A DNA stretch of 64,000 bases from Sideroxyarcus emersonii. GTDB lineage: Bacteria; Pseudomonadota; Gammaproteobacteria; Burkholderiales; Gallionellaceae. The notes under the pieces are model-generated. The model was not told the origin of the DNA, ran no database searches, and saw only the letters and a program-made list of their open reading frames with translations. The stretch is taken from positions 1,363,001-1,427,000 of the forward strand of contig NZ_AP023423.1 of NCBI RefSeq assembly GCF_021654335.1, in the 5' to 3' direction. Every line of letters begins with the position of its first letter. Within the stretch, counting starts at the first letter, position 1. The translations under genes were made by a program, and so were the position numbers. This document shows, piece by piece, positions 1 to 9,024 of the stretch.

Positions 1-1331
1 TTCTGGAGCAGCTTGTAGAATTCGGTGCGGTTGCGTTTTGACAGTTTTGCCGCCTGGGTCACGTTGCCTTCCGTGATCTTCAGGATGCGGATCAGGTAGT
101 CGCGTTCGAAACGGCTTTTCGCCTCTTCAAGCGACATCAGCATCTCTTCTTCTTTATGGATCGTCTGCTGGACGAGTACGGAGGAGATGAGCGGGGTGGT
201 GCTCAGCACGACGCTGCGTTCGACCACATTCAATAATTGCCTGACGTTGCCAGGCCAAGGGGCGCTGATCAGCGTTTCCATTGCCTCTGCGGAGAATCCG
301 TTGGTTTTCCGGTTGTATTTTTCGGCCAGGACAGCCAGGAAATGTTTGGCCAGCAACGGGATATCTTCCCTGCGCCTGGAAAGCGGCGGGATCGCCAGTT
401 CCACCACATTCAGGCGGTAATAGATATCCTCGCGGAAGTTGCCGGCGGCGATTTCGGCGCTCAGGTTGCGATGGGTCGCAGAAATGATGCGCACATCGAG
501 CGGAACGGACTGGGTTGCACCGACCGGGGTCACCTGTTTTTCCTGGAGCACCCGCAACAGCTTGCCTTGCAGTACCAGCGGCATGTCGCCGATCTCATCC
601 AGGAATACGGTGCCGCCCATGGCCGACTGGAACAATCCCTTGTGGTCGCGCACCGCCCCCGTGAAAGCGCCTTTGACATGGCCGAACAGTTCGGATTCGA
701 GCAGCTGTTCCGGAATCGCTGCGCAATTGATGGCCACAAATGGCCGTTGCGCACGCGGGCTGGCATCGTGTATTGCATGCGCAAGCAGTTCCTTGCCGGT
801 GCCGCTCTCGCCGCAGATCAGTACGCTGGCATCCCCTTCGGCCACCAGCTTTGCCTTGGTCAGGACGTCCTCCATCATCGGGCTCTGCGTGATGATGGAG
901 GCACGCCAGTCGTTCGCTTTTCCGGGTTGTGCCGCCGCGCATGAGATCTGGAGCGCCTTGGCGACCTGGTCCAGCAGCACCTTGCTGTCGAATGGCTTGG
1001 TCAGATAACCGAACAATCCGCGTTGTGTGGCGTCGACGGCATCCGGAATGGTGCCATGCGCAGTCAGCATGATGACGGGCAGGGTCGGTATGGTCTTGTG
1101 GATATGTTCGAACAGCGCCATGCCGTCCATGCCCTGCATGCGCATATCGGTGATCACGAGATGCGGCCTGGAAATGTCCAGGCTGTTGATCGCCGCCTCG
1201 GCGCTGTTTGCCGTATCCACTTCGAGGCCGGCAGAACGCAGCCGCATGGAAAGAAGCTGCAGCAGATCGGCATCGTCGTCCACGATCAGTATCCTGCGTG
1301 CAGGCGCCGTGGTTTGCTGTGCTGCACTCAT
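1..1331 (-). CDS. glrR: Sigma-54-dependent response regulator, GlrR/QseF type (3' end outside window)
   Basis: This is the first 443 residues of an NtrC-class activator; the C-terminus lies beyond base 1. A receiver domain (about residues 13-125) has the acidic pocket VDDD and a phospho-acceptor Asp62 in VITDMRM. An AAA+ domain follows, with Walker A GESGTGKE and the sigma-54 contact loop GAFTGA. A Fis-type helix-turn-helix is starting where the window ends (EGNVTQAAKLSKRNR). Once phosphorylated, such proteins remodel sigma-54 RNA polymerase. The ATG overlaps the stop of the upstream lipoprotein gene as ATGA, so translation is probably coupled. The kinase-lipoprotein-regulator order matches E. 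coli glrK-qseG-glrR, which supports the name over other NtrC paralogues. Confidence 0.9.
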   Translation of the reverse strand, partial: MSAAQQTTAPARRILIVDDDADLLQLLSMRLRSAGLEVDTANSAEAAINSLDISRPHLVITDMRMQGMDGMALFEHIHKTIPTLPVIMLTAHGTIPDAVDATQRGLFGYLTKPFDSKVLLDQVAKALQISCAAAQPGKANDWRASIITQSPMMEDVLTKAKLVAEGDASVLICGESGTGKELLAHAIHDASPRAQRPFVAINCAAIPEQLLESELFGHVKGAFTGAVRDHKGLFQSAMGGTVFLDEIGDMPLVLQGKLLRVLQEKQVTPVGATQSVPLDVRIISATHRNLSAEIAAGNFREDIYYRLNVVELAIPPLSRRREDIPLLAKHFLAVLAEKYNRKTNGFSAEAMETLISAPWPGNVRQLLNVVERSVVLSTTPLISSVLVQQTIHKEEEMLMSLEEAKSRFERDYLIRILKITEGNVTQAAKLSKRNRTEFYKLLQ

Positions 1332-1876
1332 GGCTGATCCCGGTGTATCAGGTTGATTTCAAGATCCTTGACGGCATCGATCTTGCCTTGCAGGAATTCG
1401 GCATGCGCCTTTTCGGCGGCGAGAGCCTTGGTCAGGTCGTCAACCGCACCATCCGCACGCAACTGCTGGGCGAGCAACCTGGCCAACATGCCGGCAATAT
1501 CCTGCAGCTCAGAGGGGGCAGATGTTGTCCCTGCGGGCAGATGTTGCAGCAGGTCGAGTGCTGTGCCAATGCTGCGGAAACCTGTATCGGGCAGCGATAA
1601 CAGCATTGCCAGCCGGAGGCGGTCGGAATCGCTCCCGGTGATCGAGAAGCTCCGGTTGGTGGCTTGATATTCCTTGTTGATTGCCTCGTCGGCCAATGTG
1701 CCAAGGCAGGAGTAGTAGCGCACGACCTGATTCGACGAAAGTGCGATTCCTGGTGGCGGCGGGCAAACGTTGAGGTTCGTCGACGGGCGAAATTGCGACA
1801 GCACAGAGCAGGCGGACAGCAGGGTTGCCGCCAAGAGCACGTTCAGGATCGGGAAGGACGGGGTTTTGATGCTCAT
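1328..1876 (-). CDS. qseG: QseG-like outer-membrane lipoprotein
   Basis: This 182-residue protein starts with a lipoprotein signal peptide ending in a lipobox, LLSAC, so it should be lipidated and envelope anchored. The rest is mostly helical and has no catalytic motif. The start at 1876 was chosen because it puts the signal peptide at the N-terminus and overlaps the stop of the kinase gene as ATGA; a more upstream ATG would give a non-signal extension. Its place between a GlrK-like kinase and a GlrR-like regulator matches qseG (yfhG), which in enterobacteria contacts the kinase periplasmic domain. The role here is inferred from position and lipobox; sequence similarity was not tested. Confidence 0.75.
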   Translation of the reverse strand: MSIKTPSFPILNVLLAATLLSACSVLSQFRPSTNLNVCPPPPGIALSSNQVVRYYSCLGTLADEAINKEYQATNRSFSITGSDSDRLRLAMLLSLPDTGFRSIGTALDLLQHLPAGTTSAPSELQDIAGMLARLLAQQLRADGAVDDLTKALAAEKAHAEFLQGKIDAVKDLEINLIHRDQP

Positions 1877-3351
1877 GATGCTGCGATGGCTCGGGTCAGG
1901 GGAAGGGTGACACGGAAGCAAGTGCCTTGGCCGCTTTCCACCAATTCGATCGAACCGCCATGTGCCATCACGTATTCGCGCGCGATGGACAAGCCGAGTC
2001 CGGTGCCCCTGATGTGGCTTTGGGGCGCCTTGCGTCCCTGATAGAAGGCGTCAAAAATTTTCTCTCTGTCCATAGGGTCTATGCCAGGGCCGTGATCGAA
2101 CACTTCCAGCCTGACATTATTGTCGATATTTGCCGCGCAGATTTTAATCTGTCCGCCCGGCGGTGAATATTTGATCGCATTGGATAACAGATTGTCCACC
2201 ACGGTGCGGATTTTCTGCACATCGCATTCAATTGATAAATCAGGGGATTGAAGATCGATATTCAGGGATTTGTTGGTTATCGCCAGATATTGATCGTGCA
2301 ATACCGAGTCAAGGATCGTCCGCAATGCCATTTTTTGCCAATGCAGTGCAGCTTTTCCAGCCTGCAGTGCGCTGAAGTTTAACAGGTCTTCGATTCGTTT
2401 CTGCAATTGAATGCTGTTGGCGGAAAGTATCCGCGCTATTTCATTCTGCTGTGCGGTCAATGGCCCGGCGATCCCGTCTGTGAGGAGATTGGCGCCTTCG
2501 CGGATCGAGGTGAGCGGCGTCTTGAGCTCATGGGAAACATGCTGGAGAAAGGTGGATTTCTGCTCTTCGATCTCCAGCAGGCGCAGGCGCATCCAGTCCA
2601 GTCTGTCGCCCAATTGTTGCAGATCCTGGGGGCCGTCGATCCTGATGCTCTTCGAGAGTTCGCCGTTGCCCATCGACCTGATCGCATCGTCGATCTGCCG
2701 AATCGGCCGAGTGATCAGCAGGGAAAAACCGAATGCCAGCAGCAAGGCTAATGGTACCAAGCTGATCAGCAACCAGATGGTTACCTTGTTCGCTTGCCCG
2801 GCCATTTCCTGCATCGCTTCCACTTCTCGTTCGACCGGGGCTTCACCATGGTTCAGGAATGCTTGTGTCGAATCCATCAGCGGAGTGAAGTCGATATTCC
2901 GTTTGCCCGTTTTTTTATGCGCAAGCGCGATGCTCTGCACGCGCGAAAAGATGGACGATTCTGCGGTATCCATCACGTCCAGCAATTGCTGTTGCTTGTC
3001 GGTGAGGGGGAGCTTGGCAAGGTTCTGCAGGGCTTCCCTGAAATTTTCGTGACTCTGGTAATACCCTTTCAGCAAAGATTTGTCGGACAAGATGAGCGAG
3101 AGCCGGGTACTGCGCTCCATCGCCGAAACCTGATCGACCAGGATGCGGCTGAGATGGGCAATTTGTTCCGCCTGATTGACGGCTTGTCGGCTTTGTTTGG
3201 AAAGCTGGCTGATGGAGGTCGTGCTGTATATGAGGGGCAGTATCAGGGGCAGCGCGACGATGAGCAGGCCGACAAGAATCAGGCCGGTGAATGACTTGGC
3301 GTGCGATTCAGGCAATCTGTTCTGCAGTGTCGCTATAAATTTATTGCTCAT
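1873..3351 (-). CDS. glrK: Membrane sensor histidine kinase, GlrK/QseE type
   Basis: The protein has 492 residues. Transmembrane helices lie at about 21-43 and 191-213 and enclose a helical periplasmic sensor of about 150 residues. A HAMP linker follows (about 214-265). The phospho-acceptor is His274 in HVSHELKTP. The ATPase domain has the N-box DNLLSNAIKYSP, the G1 box DHGPGID and the G2 box GTGLGLS. It should phosphorylate the response regulator encoded two genes downstream. The start at 3351 (MSNKF) places the first helix directly after a short cytoplasmic tail. The longer reading from 3432 would add 27 polar residues and is less likely. No strong ribosome-binding site is visible. Confidence 0.88.
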   Translation of the reverse strand: MSNKFIATLQNRLPESHAKSFTGLILVGLLIVALPLILPLIYSTTSISQLSKQSRQAVNQAEQIAHLSRILVDQVSAMERSTRLSLILSDKSLLKGYYQSHENFREALQNLAKLPLTDKQQQLLDVMDTAESSIFSRVQSIALAHKKTGKRNIDFTPLMDSTQAFLNHGEAPVEREVEAMQEMAGQANKVTIWLLISLVPLALLLAFGFSLLITRPIRQIDDAIRSMGNGELSKSIRIDGPQDLQQLGDRLDWMRLRLLEIEEQKSTFLQHVSHELKTPLTSIREGANLLTDGIAGPLTAQQNEIARILSANSIQLQKRIEDLLNFSALQAGKAALHWQKMALRTILDSVLHDQYLAITNKSLNIDLQSPDLSIECDVQKIRTVVDNLLSNAIKYSPPGGQIKICAANIDNNVRLEVFDHGPGIDPMDREKIFDAFYQGRKAPQSHIRGTGLGLSIAREYVMAHGGSIELVESGQGTCFRVTLPLTRAIAAS

Positions 3352-3401
3352 CGTGCATGGCAGTGGTGGATCGGGGGCTGTCGTCTGGCCGCTCTCGTCA
3401 A

Positions 3402-3415
3402 CGACTATATAGTCG
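3402..3415. promoter_or_regulatory. 14-bp perfect palindrome upstream of glrK
   Basis: CGACTATATAGTCG lies about 50 bp upstream of the kinase start codon. It could be an operator or part of a promoter (TATATAGT). There is no independent support. Confidence 0.3.
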
Positions 3416-3503
3416 GCCACATGAAGCGGCAAGCAGATTCACGAAATGGCACGCATGGACGCGCCGCAGACGGTACAGACAAGCCCAATGCTCGTCCTTG
3501 AAT

Positions 3504-3530
3504 AAAAAAACCGTCTGCAAGGACGGTTTT
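3504..3530 (-). terminator. Intrinsic terminator after tRNA-Ser
   Basis: On the minus strand the stem ACCGTC/GACGGT with a six-base loop is followed by a run of seven T (3510-3504). It lies immediately downstream of tRNA-Ser and before the glrK leader. Confidence 0.85.
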
Positions 3531-3535
3531 GTGTC

Positions 3536-3626
<91 letters not shown>

Positions 3627-3638
3627 GAAAGGGCGCGC

Positions 3639-3667
3639 AGGATAAACTAGAACGCCGTTTCCCGCAA
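3639..3667 (-). promoter_or_regulatory. Sigma-70 promoter of tRNA-Ser
   Basis: TTGCGG, a 17-bp spacer and TATCCT on the minus strand, followed by a GCGCGC discriminator just before tRNA-Ser. The discriminator resembles those of the other tRNA promoters in this window. Confidence 0.7.
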
Positions 3668-4429
3668 TCAAAAACGATCCCGCCACTCGCGCAGGGCAGC
3701 AAATACGGCAGTTTCGTCAGTGCTACCCAGTCCTCTGGCCTTCAGGGTTCGGATGAGTTCGGGGTTAGAACAGCGCAAGAACGGATTAGTCGCCTTTTCC
3801 AGGGCGAGGGTGAACGGGACGGTGGGTTGATTCTCAGCGCGCAAGCGCCTGGTATCGGCGATACGCTGCTGGATATCCGGGTTGTTGGGCTCGCAGGCAA
3901 GTGCAAAAGGCAGGTTGTAGGCGGTGTATTCGTGTGCGCAATAGACACGGGTATCGTCGGGCAGGACGGCCAGCCGCTGCAGCGAGCGATGCAATTGTGC
4001 GGCCGTTCCTTCGAAATTCTTGCCGCAACCGGCGCCAAACATGATGTCGCCGCAAAACAGTATCTGCGGGGCGATGAAAGCGATATGGTCGTCCAGGTGT
4101 CCGGGGACTTCGATGACGTCGAAGCTCGCCTCCAGCTGCTCAAGCCGGAGGCGGTCACCCTCACGCAAGTCATGGGTGATGTGCGGATTGTTCGGATGGC
4201 TTCGCCCATACACCGGCACGTTATATACTGCGCGCAATTCCTCGATGCCATCAACGTGATCGTGGTGGCGATGGGTGCACAGGATCGCGTCAAGCTGCAG
4301 GTTGCTCGCATGCAGAAAATCCAGTACAGGCGCAGCCTCGCCAGGATCGACGGCAACGGCACGGCCTGCGCGCTGAAGCAGCCAGATGTAGTTGTCTTGC
4401 AGGGCCGGGATGCCGTCGATGGTGAGCAT
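3668..4429 (-). CDS. gloB: Hydroxyacylglutathione hydrolase (glyoxalase II)
   Basis: This 253-residue metallo-beta-lactamase-fold enzyme hydrolyses S-D-lactoylglutathione to D-lactate and glutathione, the second step of methylglyoxal detoxification, in the cytoplasm. The dinuclear metal site is seen as CTHRHHDHVDG (THxHxDH), with further ligands in VPGHLDDH and FCGDIMF and the C-terminal HEYT. The start MLTIDGIPALQDNYIW matches the family N-terminus. The length is typical. It is divergent from the methyltransferase gene with only 18 bp between start codons, as in the E. coli gloB/yafS pair. Confidence 0.95.
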   Translation of the reverse strand: MLTIDGIPALQDNYIWLLQRAGRAVAVDPGEAAPVLDFLHASNLQLDAILCTHRHHDHVDGIEELRAVYNVPVYGRSHPNNPHITHDLREGDRLRLEQLEASFDVIEVPGHLDDHIAFIAPQILFCGDIMFGAGCGKNFEGTAAQLHRSLQRLAVLPDDTRVYCAHEYTAYNLPFALACEPNNPDIQQRIADTRRLRAENQPTVPFTLALEKATNPFLRCSNPELIRTLKARGLGSTDETAVFAALREWRDRF

Positions 4430-4447
4430 GATATAAACGAGGGTTGG

Positions 4448-5200
4448 ATGCCGAATTGTAAGTTAACTGCGCAAAGTTTGAGCGAATGGTTTGCCAGCGG
4501 CCAGGGCCAATATGTGCTGGCCAGCGAACAGGCTTATTTCGACCATACTGTCAGTGATATTTTCGGCTTCAACGCCGTGCAACTGGGATTGCCGGAGCAC
4601 GATTTTCTGGGCAGGAGCCGCATGCCGCTGCGCTTTACCGCTGGCGCACTGGCTGGCAACGATGTGCGCTTGTGTTGCGATGAGCTACCGTTCTCCTGCG
4701 ACAGCCTGGATCTGGTGCTGCTGCCGCATGTGCTGGAGTTCGCCGATAACCCGCACCAGATATTGCGCGAGGTAGAACGGGTGTTGAGGCCGGAGGGCAA
4801 TCTGATCATTACCGGGTTCAATCCGTTCAGCCTGTGGGGCATGCACCGTGCGCTGGGCAGGAAACAGGGTTACCCGTGGTGCGGGCAATTCATCCGCCTG
4901 CCGCGCCTGAAGGACTGGCTGGCGCTGCTCGGCTTCGAGATCGCAGGCGGACGCTTTGCCGCGTACGCGCCGCCGCTGCATACCACGAAATGGCTGGAGC
5001 GCTTCGCTTTCATGGAAAAGGCGGGAGACCGCTGGTGGGCGGTGAGCGGTGGCGTGTATTTCCTGCATGCGATCAAGCGCGTGCCGGGGATGCGACTGAT
5101 CAAGCCGCAGTGGAACAATGGATTGGTAAGGAACCTCTTGCCAGTCACTCCCAAGCTGAACAAGGGGGTGACGCAAAAGAAGAATGGAAACGATGAGTGA
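4448..5200 (+). CDS. SAM-dependent methyltransferase, YafS-like
   Basis: This is a 250-residue class I methyltransferase of the Methyltransf_11 type. The core has [17 protein letters not shown] (motif between strands 4 and 5) and [21 protein letters not shown], typical of the post-SAM region. The start ATG 4448 follows a GAGGG ribosome-binding site four bases upstream; a longer in-frame extension would run through gloB on the other strand. The 3' end overlaps rnhA by 8 bases. The gloB/yafS/rnhA/dnaQ order is shared with E. coli, but the substrate is unknown there too. Confidence 0.82.
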   Translation: MPNCKLTAQSLSEWFASGQGQYVLASEQAYFDHTVSDIFGFNAVQLGLPEHDFLGRSRMPLRFTAGALAGNDVRLCCDELPFSCDSLDLVLLPHVLEFADNPHQILREVERVLRPEGNLIITGFNPFSLWGMHRALGRKQGYPWCGQFIRLPRLKDWLALLGFEIAGGRFAAYAPPLHTTKWLERFAFMEKAGDRWWAVSGGVYFLHAIKRVPGMRLIKPQWNNGLVRNLLPVTPKLNKGVTQKKNGNDE

Positions 5201-5639
5201 AATAGTGGAAATTTTTACCGACGGGGCCTGCAAGGGCAATCCCGGTATCGGGGGGTGGGGCGCATTGCTGCGCACGCAGGGCAAGGAGCGCGAGATCTAT
5301 GGCGGCGAGGCGCATACCACCAACAATCGCATGGAGTTGCTGGCGGCGATCTCGGCGCTGGAAGCGTTGAAACGCCAATGCCGGGTGCGCTTGCACACCG
5401 ATTCCAAATATGTGCAGCAGGGCATCAGCGAATGGGTGCATAACTGGAAACAGCGCGGCTGGAAGACGGCGGACAAGAAGCCGGTCAAGAACGAGGATCT
5501 GTGGCGCAGGCTGGATGCTTTGGCGGAACAGCACCACGTCGAATGGGTATGGGTCAAGGGGCATGCCGGCCATGACGGCAACGAACGGGCGGACCAGCTT
5601 GCCAACAAGGGTATCGAGACATTGCGAGGGGAAGCATGA
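5193..5639 (+). CDS. rnhA: Ribonuclease HI
   Basis: This 148-residue enzyme cleaves the RNA strand of RNA-DNA hybrids (primer removal, R-loop resolution). The four catalytic carboxylates are visible: Asp in [11 protein letters not shown], Glu in [10 protein letters not shown], Asp in LHTDSKYVQ and Asp in [11 protein letters not shown]. The start [11 protein letters not shown] at 5193 was preferred over ATG 5184 because GGAAACG precedes it and family members begin close to the first Asp. It overlaps the upstream methyltransferase and the downstream dnaQ (ATGA), so the three are probably co-translated. Confidence 0.95.
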   Translation: MSEIVEIFTDGACKGNPGIGGWGALLRTQGKEREIYGGEAHTTNNRMELLAAISALEALKRQCRVRLHTDSKYVQQGISEWVHNWKQRGWKTADKKPVKNEDLWRRLDALAEQHHVEWVWVKGHAGHDGNERADQLANKGIETLRGEA

Positions 5640-6343
5640 GGCAGGTCGTGCTGGACACGGAAACCACGGGACTCGATCCGAAACAGGGGCATCGCATCAT
5701 CGAGGTTGCGGCGATCGAATTGAACGGGCGCAAGGTCTCCGATCGGACATTTCACCGTTACCTCAATCCCGAACGCGAGATCGACGAAGGTGCGGCGGCC
5801 GTGCACGGCCTGACGCTGGACCGTCTGCAAGACGAGCCCAAATTCGCCGAGATCGCTCCCGCCTTGCTGGAGTTCATCGCCGGTGCCGAGCTGATCATCC
5901 ATAACGCCCCATTCGATATCGGCTTCCTCAATGCCGAGCTGACCCTTGCCGGCCTGCCGCCGTTGACCAATTCGGTGATCGATACCCTGAAGGTGGCCAA
6001 GGAACTGCATCCGGGCAAGAAGAACAATCTCGATGCGCTGTGCGACCGTTACCAGATCGATAACTCGCACCGTACGCTGCATGGCGCGTTGCTGGATACT
6101 GAACTGCTGGCAGAGGTCTATCTGGGCATGACGCGGGGGCAGGAAAGCCTGCTCGGCGACGAGCGTTCCGAAGAGGATGGCGTGCAATTCACCGCAGAGG
6201 GCGAGGCTATCCGCCTGAACGTGCGCGTGTTGCCGGCCAGCGAGGAAGAACTGGCGCTGCACAATGCGCAACTTGCCGACATCGAGAAGGCCAGCAAAGG
6301 ATCGTGCATATGGAAAAAGCTGGAAGAACAGCCGTCATCCTGA
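5636..6343 (+). CDS. dnaQ: DNA polymerase III epsilon subunit (proofreading exonuclease)
   Basis: This is a 235-residue DEDDh exonuclease. Exo I is [10 protein letters not shown], Exo [13 protein letters not shown], and Exo III H(G)[12 protein letters not shown]. It removes misincorporated 3' nucleotides in the Pol III core with the alpha and theta subunits. The C-terminal part (about 180-235) is the linker region that binds the alpha subunit in E. coli. It starts within the rnhA stop codon (ATGA). In E. coli dnaQ and rnhA are adjacent but divergent; here they run as one operon. Confidence 0.95.
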   Translation: MRQVVLDTETTGLDPKQGHRIIEVAAIELNGRKVSDRTFHRYLNPEREIDEGAAAVHGLTLDRLQDEPKFAEIAPALLEFIAGAELIIHNAPFDIGFLNAELTLAGLPPLTNSVIDTLKVAKELHPGKKNNLDALCDRYQIDNSHRTLHGALLDTELLAEVYLGMTRGQESLLGDERSEEDGVQFTAEGEAIRLNVRVLPASEEELALHNAQLADIEKASKGSCIWKKLEEQPSS

Positions 6344-7197
6344 AGTGGTCCAGGCGCATCCGCTGGGCGCTGATGCTGGCGGTACTGGCGTATCTGTCGG
6401 TGTGCGCCTATATGTGGGCAACGCAACGCGAGAAGATATTCAAACCCGTTGCGATGCTGCAGACCTCGCCACAACGGCTCGGCATGAAATTCGAGGAGGT
6501 CCACATCCCTTCCGGCAGCGGTGCGGAGCGCGGCGACCTGTTCGCGTGGTGGATACCTGCGGCGAGTGCCGATGCCCCGACCATGCTCTATCTGCACGGC
6601 AACGACAGGAACATCTCGGCCGCGCTGGATATCGACAAGGCGGCACGCTTGCACGACATGGGCTACAACCTGCTGATGGTCGACTATCGCGGTTACGGCA
6701 AGAGCGGCGGGGGGGAACCCAGCGAATCCAAGGTGTATGAAGATGCCGATGCGAGCTGGAACTATCTGCTCAAGCAACGCGCAAGCGATCCGCAACGAAC
6801 TTTCATATTCGGCCACTCGCTGGGAAGTGCCATCGCCATCGATCTGGCCGTGCGCCACCCGGAAGCGGCCGGCGTCATCGCGGAGAGCGGCTTCACCTCG
6901 CTGGTGGATATGGGGGAAATTGAATATCCCTATCTACCGGTGGAGCCGTTGCTGAACCAGCGCTTCGACTCGCTCGGCAAAATAGGCAACTTGAAGATTC
7001 CGCTGCTGCTGATCCACGGAACATGGGACAGTCTGGTGCCATACCGGATGAGCCAGCGCCTGTTCGAACGGGCACCGTCGCAGAAGACGCTGAAACTGAT
7101 CGAGGGCGGCGAGCACAACAATAACGCCATCATTGCGCCGCTCGAATATCGCGCTGCAGTAGATGATTTCATCCGGCACCACACGATGCAGCATTGA
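6310..7197 (+). CDS. Membrane-anchored alpha/beta hydrolase (BEM46/S33-like)
   Basis: The 295-residue protein has an N-terminal transmembrane helix (about 15-33) and a periplasmic or membrane-associated alpha/beta hydrolase domain. It shows the oxyanion motif YLHGND, nucleophile elbow GHSLGS, acid region HGTWDSLVP and catalytic His in GGEHNN. The family includes serine esterases and peptidases with unknown substrates. ATG 6310 was chosen over GTG 6304 because AAAGGA lies eight bases upstream. It overlaps the dnaQ 3' end by 34 bases. Confidence 0.8.
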   Translation: MEKAGRTAVILKWSRRIRWALMLAVLAYLSVCAYMWATQREKIFKPVAMLQTSPQRLGMKFEEVHIPSGSGAERGDLFAWWIPAASADAPTMLYLHGNDRNISAALDIDKAARLHDMGYNLLMVDYRGYGKSGGGEPSESKVYEDADASWNYLLKQRASDPQRTFIFGHSLGSAIAIDLAVRHPEAAGVIAESGFTSLVDMGEIEYPYLPVEPLLNQRFDSLGKIGNLKIPLLLIHGTWDSLVPYRMSQRLFERAPSQKTLKLIEGGEHNNNAIIAPLEYRAAVDDFIRHHTMQH

Positions 7198-8372
7198 TGG
7201 ATACAACCAGGTTCGATGTATTGATCGTCGGGGCAGGTGCTGCCGGGATGATGTGCGCCTTGACCGCGGCTCAGCGAGGGCGCTCGGTCTTGCTGCTGGA
7301 GCATGCGCCCAAGCTGGCCGAGAAGATACGCATCTCCGGCGGCGGACGCTGCAACTTCACCAATCTGCATGCAAAACCGGATAACTACCTGTCGCAGAAT
7401 CCGCATTTTTGCCGTTCCGCACTCGCGCGTTTCACGCCGCAACATTTCATCGACATGCTGGACAGGCACGGCATCGGTTATCACGAGAAAACGCTCGGGC
7501 AGCTGTTCTGCAACGACGGTTCGGAAGCGATCATCGCCATGCTCAGATCGGAATGCGATACGGCAGGGGTGCGCTGGTGCATGCCGTGCAGCGTGGAAAA
7601 GATCGAGCGCAGCGATGCGTTCTACGTGACCGCGTCGCGCGGGAGATTCCGTGCCGCCGCGCTGGTCATCGCCACCGGCGGCATGTCCATCCCCAAGATC
7701 GGCGCCACTCCGTTCGGGTACAAGGTCGCCGAGCAGTTCGGCATTCCCATGACCAGGCTTAAACCGGGCCTGGTGCCACTCAGTTTCCATCCTGAAGAAT
7801 GGGCAATGTACGCCGGATTATCCGGTGCTTCCGTGGAAGCGGTCGTCAGTTTCGGCAAGCGCAGTTTCCGCGAGAACCTGCTGTTCACCCATCGCGGCCT
7901 GAGCGGCCCAGCCATCCTGCAAATCTCGTCCTACTGGGAAGCGGGCAAACCGCTGTCCATAGACCTGTTGCCCGATCACGATGTGCGGGAAATCTTCCTG
8001 CAACAGCGCGGCAGCAAAATGCTGCTGAGCAACTTCCTCGCCCAGTACCTGCCGAAACGCCTGGCCGAGATCGTCGCCACGCAATGGCTGGAAAACAAGC
8101 CGCTCAACCAGTATGCGGAAAAGGAACTGAAGGCATTGGCCGACAAGCTGAAAGCGTGGCAGGTCACGCCGACCGGCACCCTGGGTTACAGCAAGGCGGA
8201 AGTAACCTGCGGCGGAGTGGATACGCATGCGCTGTCATCCAGGACGATGGAGTGCAACGAGGTGCCCGGGCTGTATTTCATCGGCGAAGTGATGGATGTC
8301 ACCGGCCAGCTCGGCGGATACAATTTCCAGTGGGCCTGGTCGTCTGCCTACGCGGCAGGGCAGGCGGTTTAG
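7197..8372 (+). CDS. HI0933/YhiN-family FAD-dependent oxidoreductase
   Basis: The 391-residue flavoprotein has an N-terminal dinucleotide motif (VGAGAAGMMCAL) and the family signature SGGGRCNFTN at about residue 45. A conserved C-terminus (GEVMDVTGQLGGYNFQWAW) closes the FAD site. Family members (HI0933, YhiN, BaiN-like) are cytoplasmic flavoproteins, mostly of unassigned substrate. The ATG at 7197 shares one base with the stop of the hydrolase gene. An in-frame TTG at 7194 would add one residue and is less likely. Confidence 0.88.
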   Translation: MDTTRFDVLIVGAGAAGMMCALTAAQRGRSVLLLEHAPKLAEKIRISGGGRCNFTNLHAKPDNYLSQNPHFCRSALARFTPQHFIDMLDRHGIGYHEKTLGQLFCNDGSEAIIAMLRSECDTAGVRWCMPCSVEKIERSDAFYVTASRGRFRAAALVIATGGMSIPKIGATPFGYKVAEQFGIPMTRLKPGLVPLSFHPEEWAMYAGLSGASVEAVVSFGKRSFRENLLFTHRGLSGPAILQISSYWEAGKPLSIDLLPDHDVREIFLQQRGSKMLLSNFLAQYLPKRLAEIVATQWLENKPLNQYAEKELKALADKLKAWQVTPTGTLGYSKAEVTCGGVDTHALSSRTMECNEVPGLYFIGEVMDVTGQLGGYNFQWAWSSAYAAGQAV

Positions 8373-8421
8373 TGATATATTTTCCCGGGCAGAATCCTGG
8401 TTCAACTAAGGAGATTCAACG

Positions 8422-9024
8422 ATGCGAGCACTATTGGCGGTACTGATGACAGCGTTGTTAAGCGGTTGCGGCTACAACGATTTCCAGAGTTATGACGAGC
8501 AGGTCAAGGCCGACTGGGCGGAAGTGCTGAACCAGTACCAGCGCCGCTTCGATCTGGTCCCTAACTTGGTGAACACGGTCAAGGGTTATGCGCAGCAGGA
8601 AAAGGATGTGCTGATCGGGGTGACCGAGGCGCGTGCCAAGGTCGGCACCATTCAGGCAACGCCGGCACTGATCAACGATCCCAAGGCATTTGCCCAGTTC
8701 CAGGCTGCCCAGGGGGAACTGACGACGGCATTGAGCAAACTGATGATGGTGACGGAGAACTATCCGCAACTGAAATCCGATGCCGTCTTCCGCGACTTGC
8801 AGGCGCAGTTGGAGGGTACGGAGAATCGCATCACCGTGGCGCGCAACCGCTACATCAAATCGGTCCAGGCCTACAATGTGCTGGCGCGTTCGTTCCCGAC
8901 CAACCTGACGGCAATGTTGTTCAGCTACAGCGTCAAGCCTTCGTTCACCGTGGAAGACGAGAAGGCTGTTTCGAAGGCGCCGACGGTGGATTTCTCCGCG
9001 CCCAAGGCTGCGCCGGCAAAATAA
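8422..9024 (+). CDS. lemA: LemA family lipoprotein
   Basis: A 200-residue LemA-fold protein, a helical bundle anchored to the membrane. The N-terminus is a lipoprotein signal with lipobox LSGC. The family motif NQYQRRFDLVPNLVNTVKGYA is present near residue 40. A good ribosome-binding site (AAGGAG) precedes ATG 8422. It is immediately followed by two TPM-domain genes, a widespread LemA-TPM-TPM operon of unknown process, probably envelope related. Confidence 0.9.
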   Translation: MRALLAVLMTALLSGCGYNDFQSYDEQVKADWAEVLNQYQRRFDLVPNLVNTVKGYAQQEKDVLIGVTEARAKVGTIQATPALINDPKAFAQFQAAQGELTTALSKLMMVTENYPQLKSDAVFRDLQAQLEGTENRITVARNRYIKSVQAYNVLARSFPTNLTAMLFSYSVKPSFTVEDEKAVSKAPTVDFSAPKAAPAK

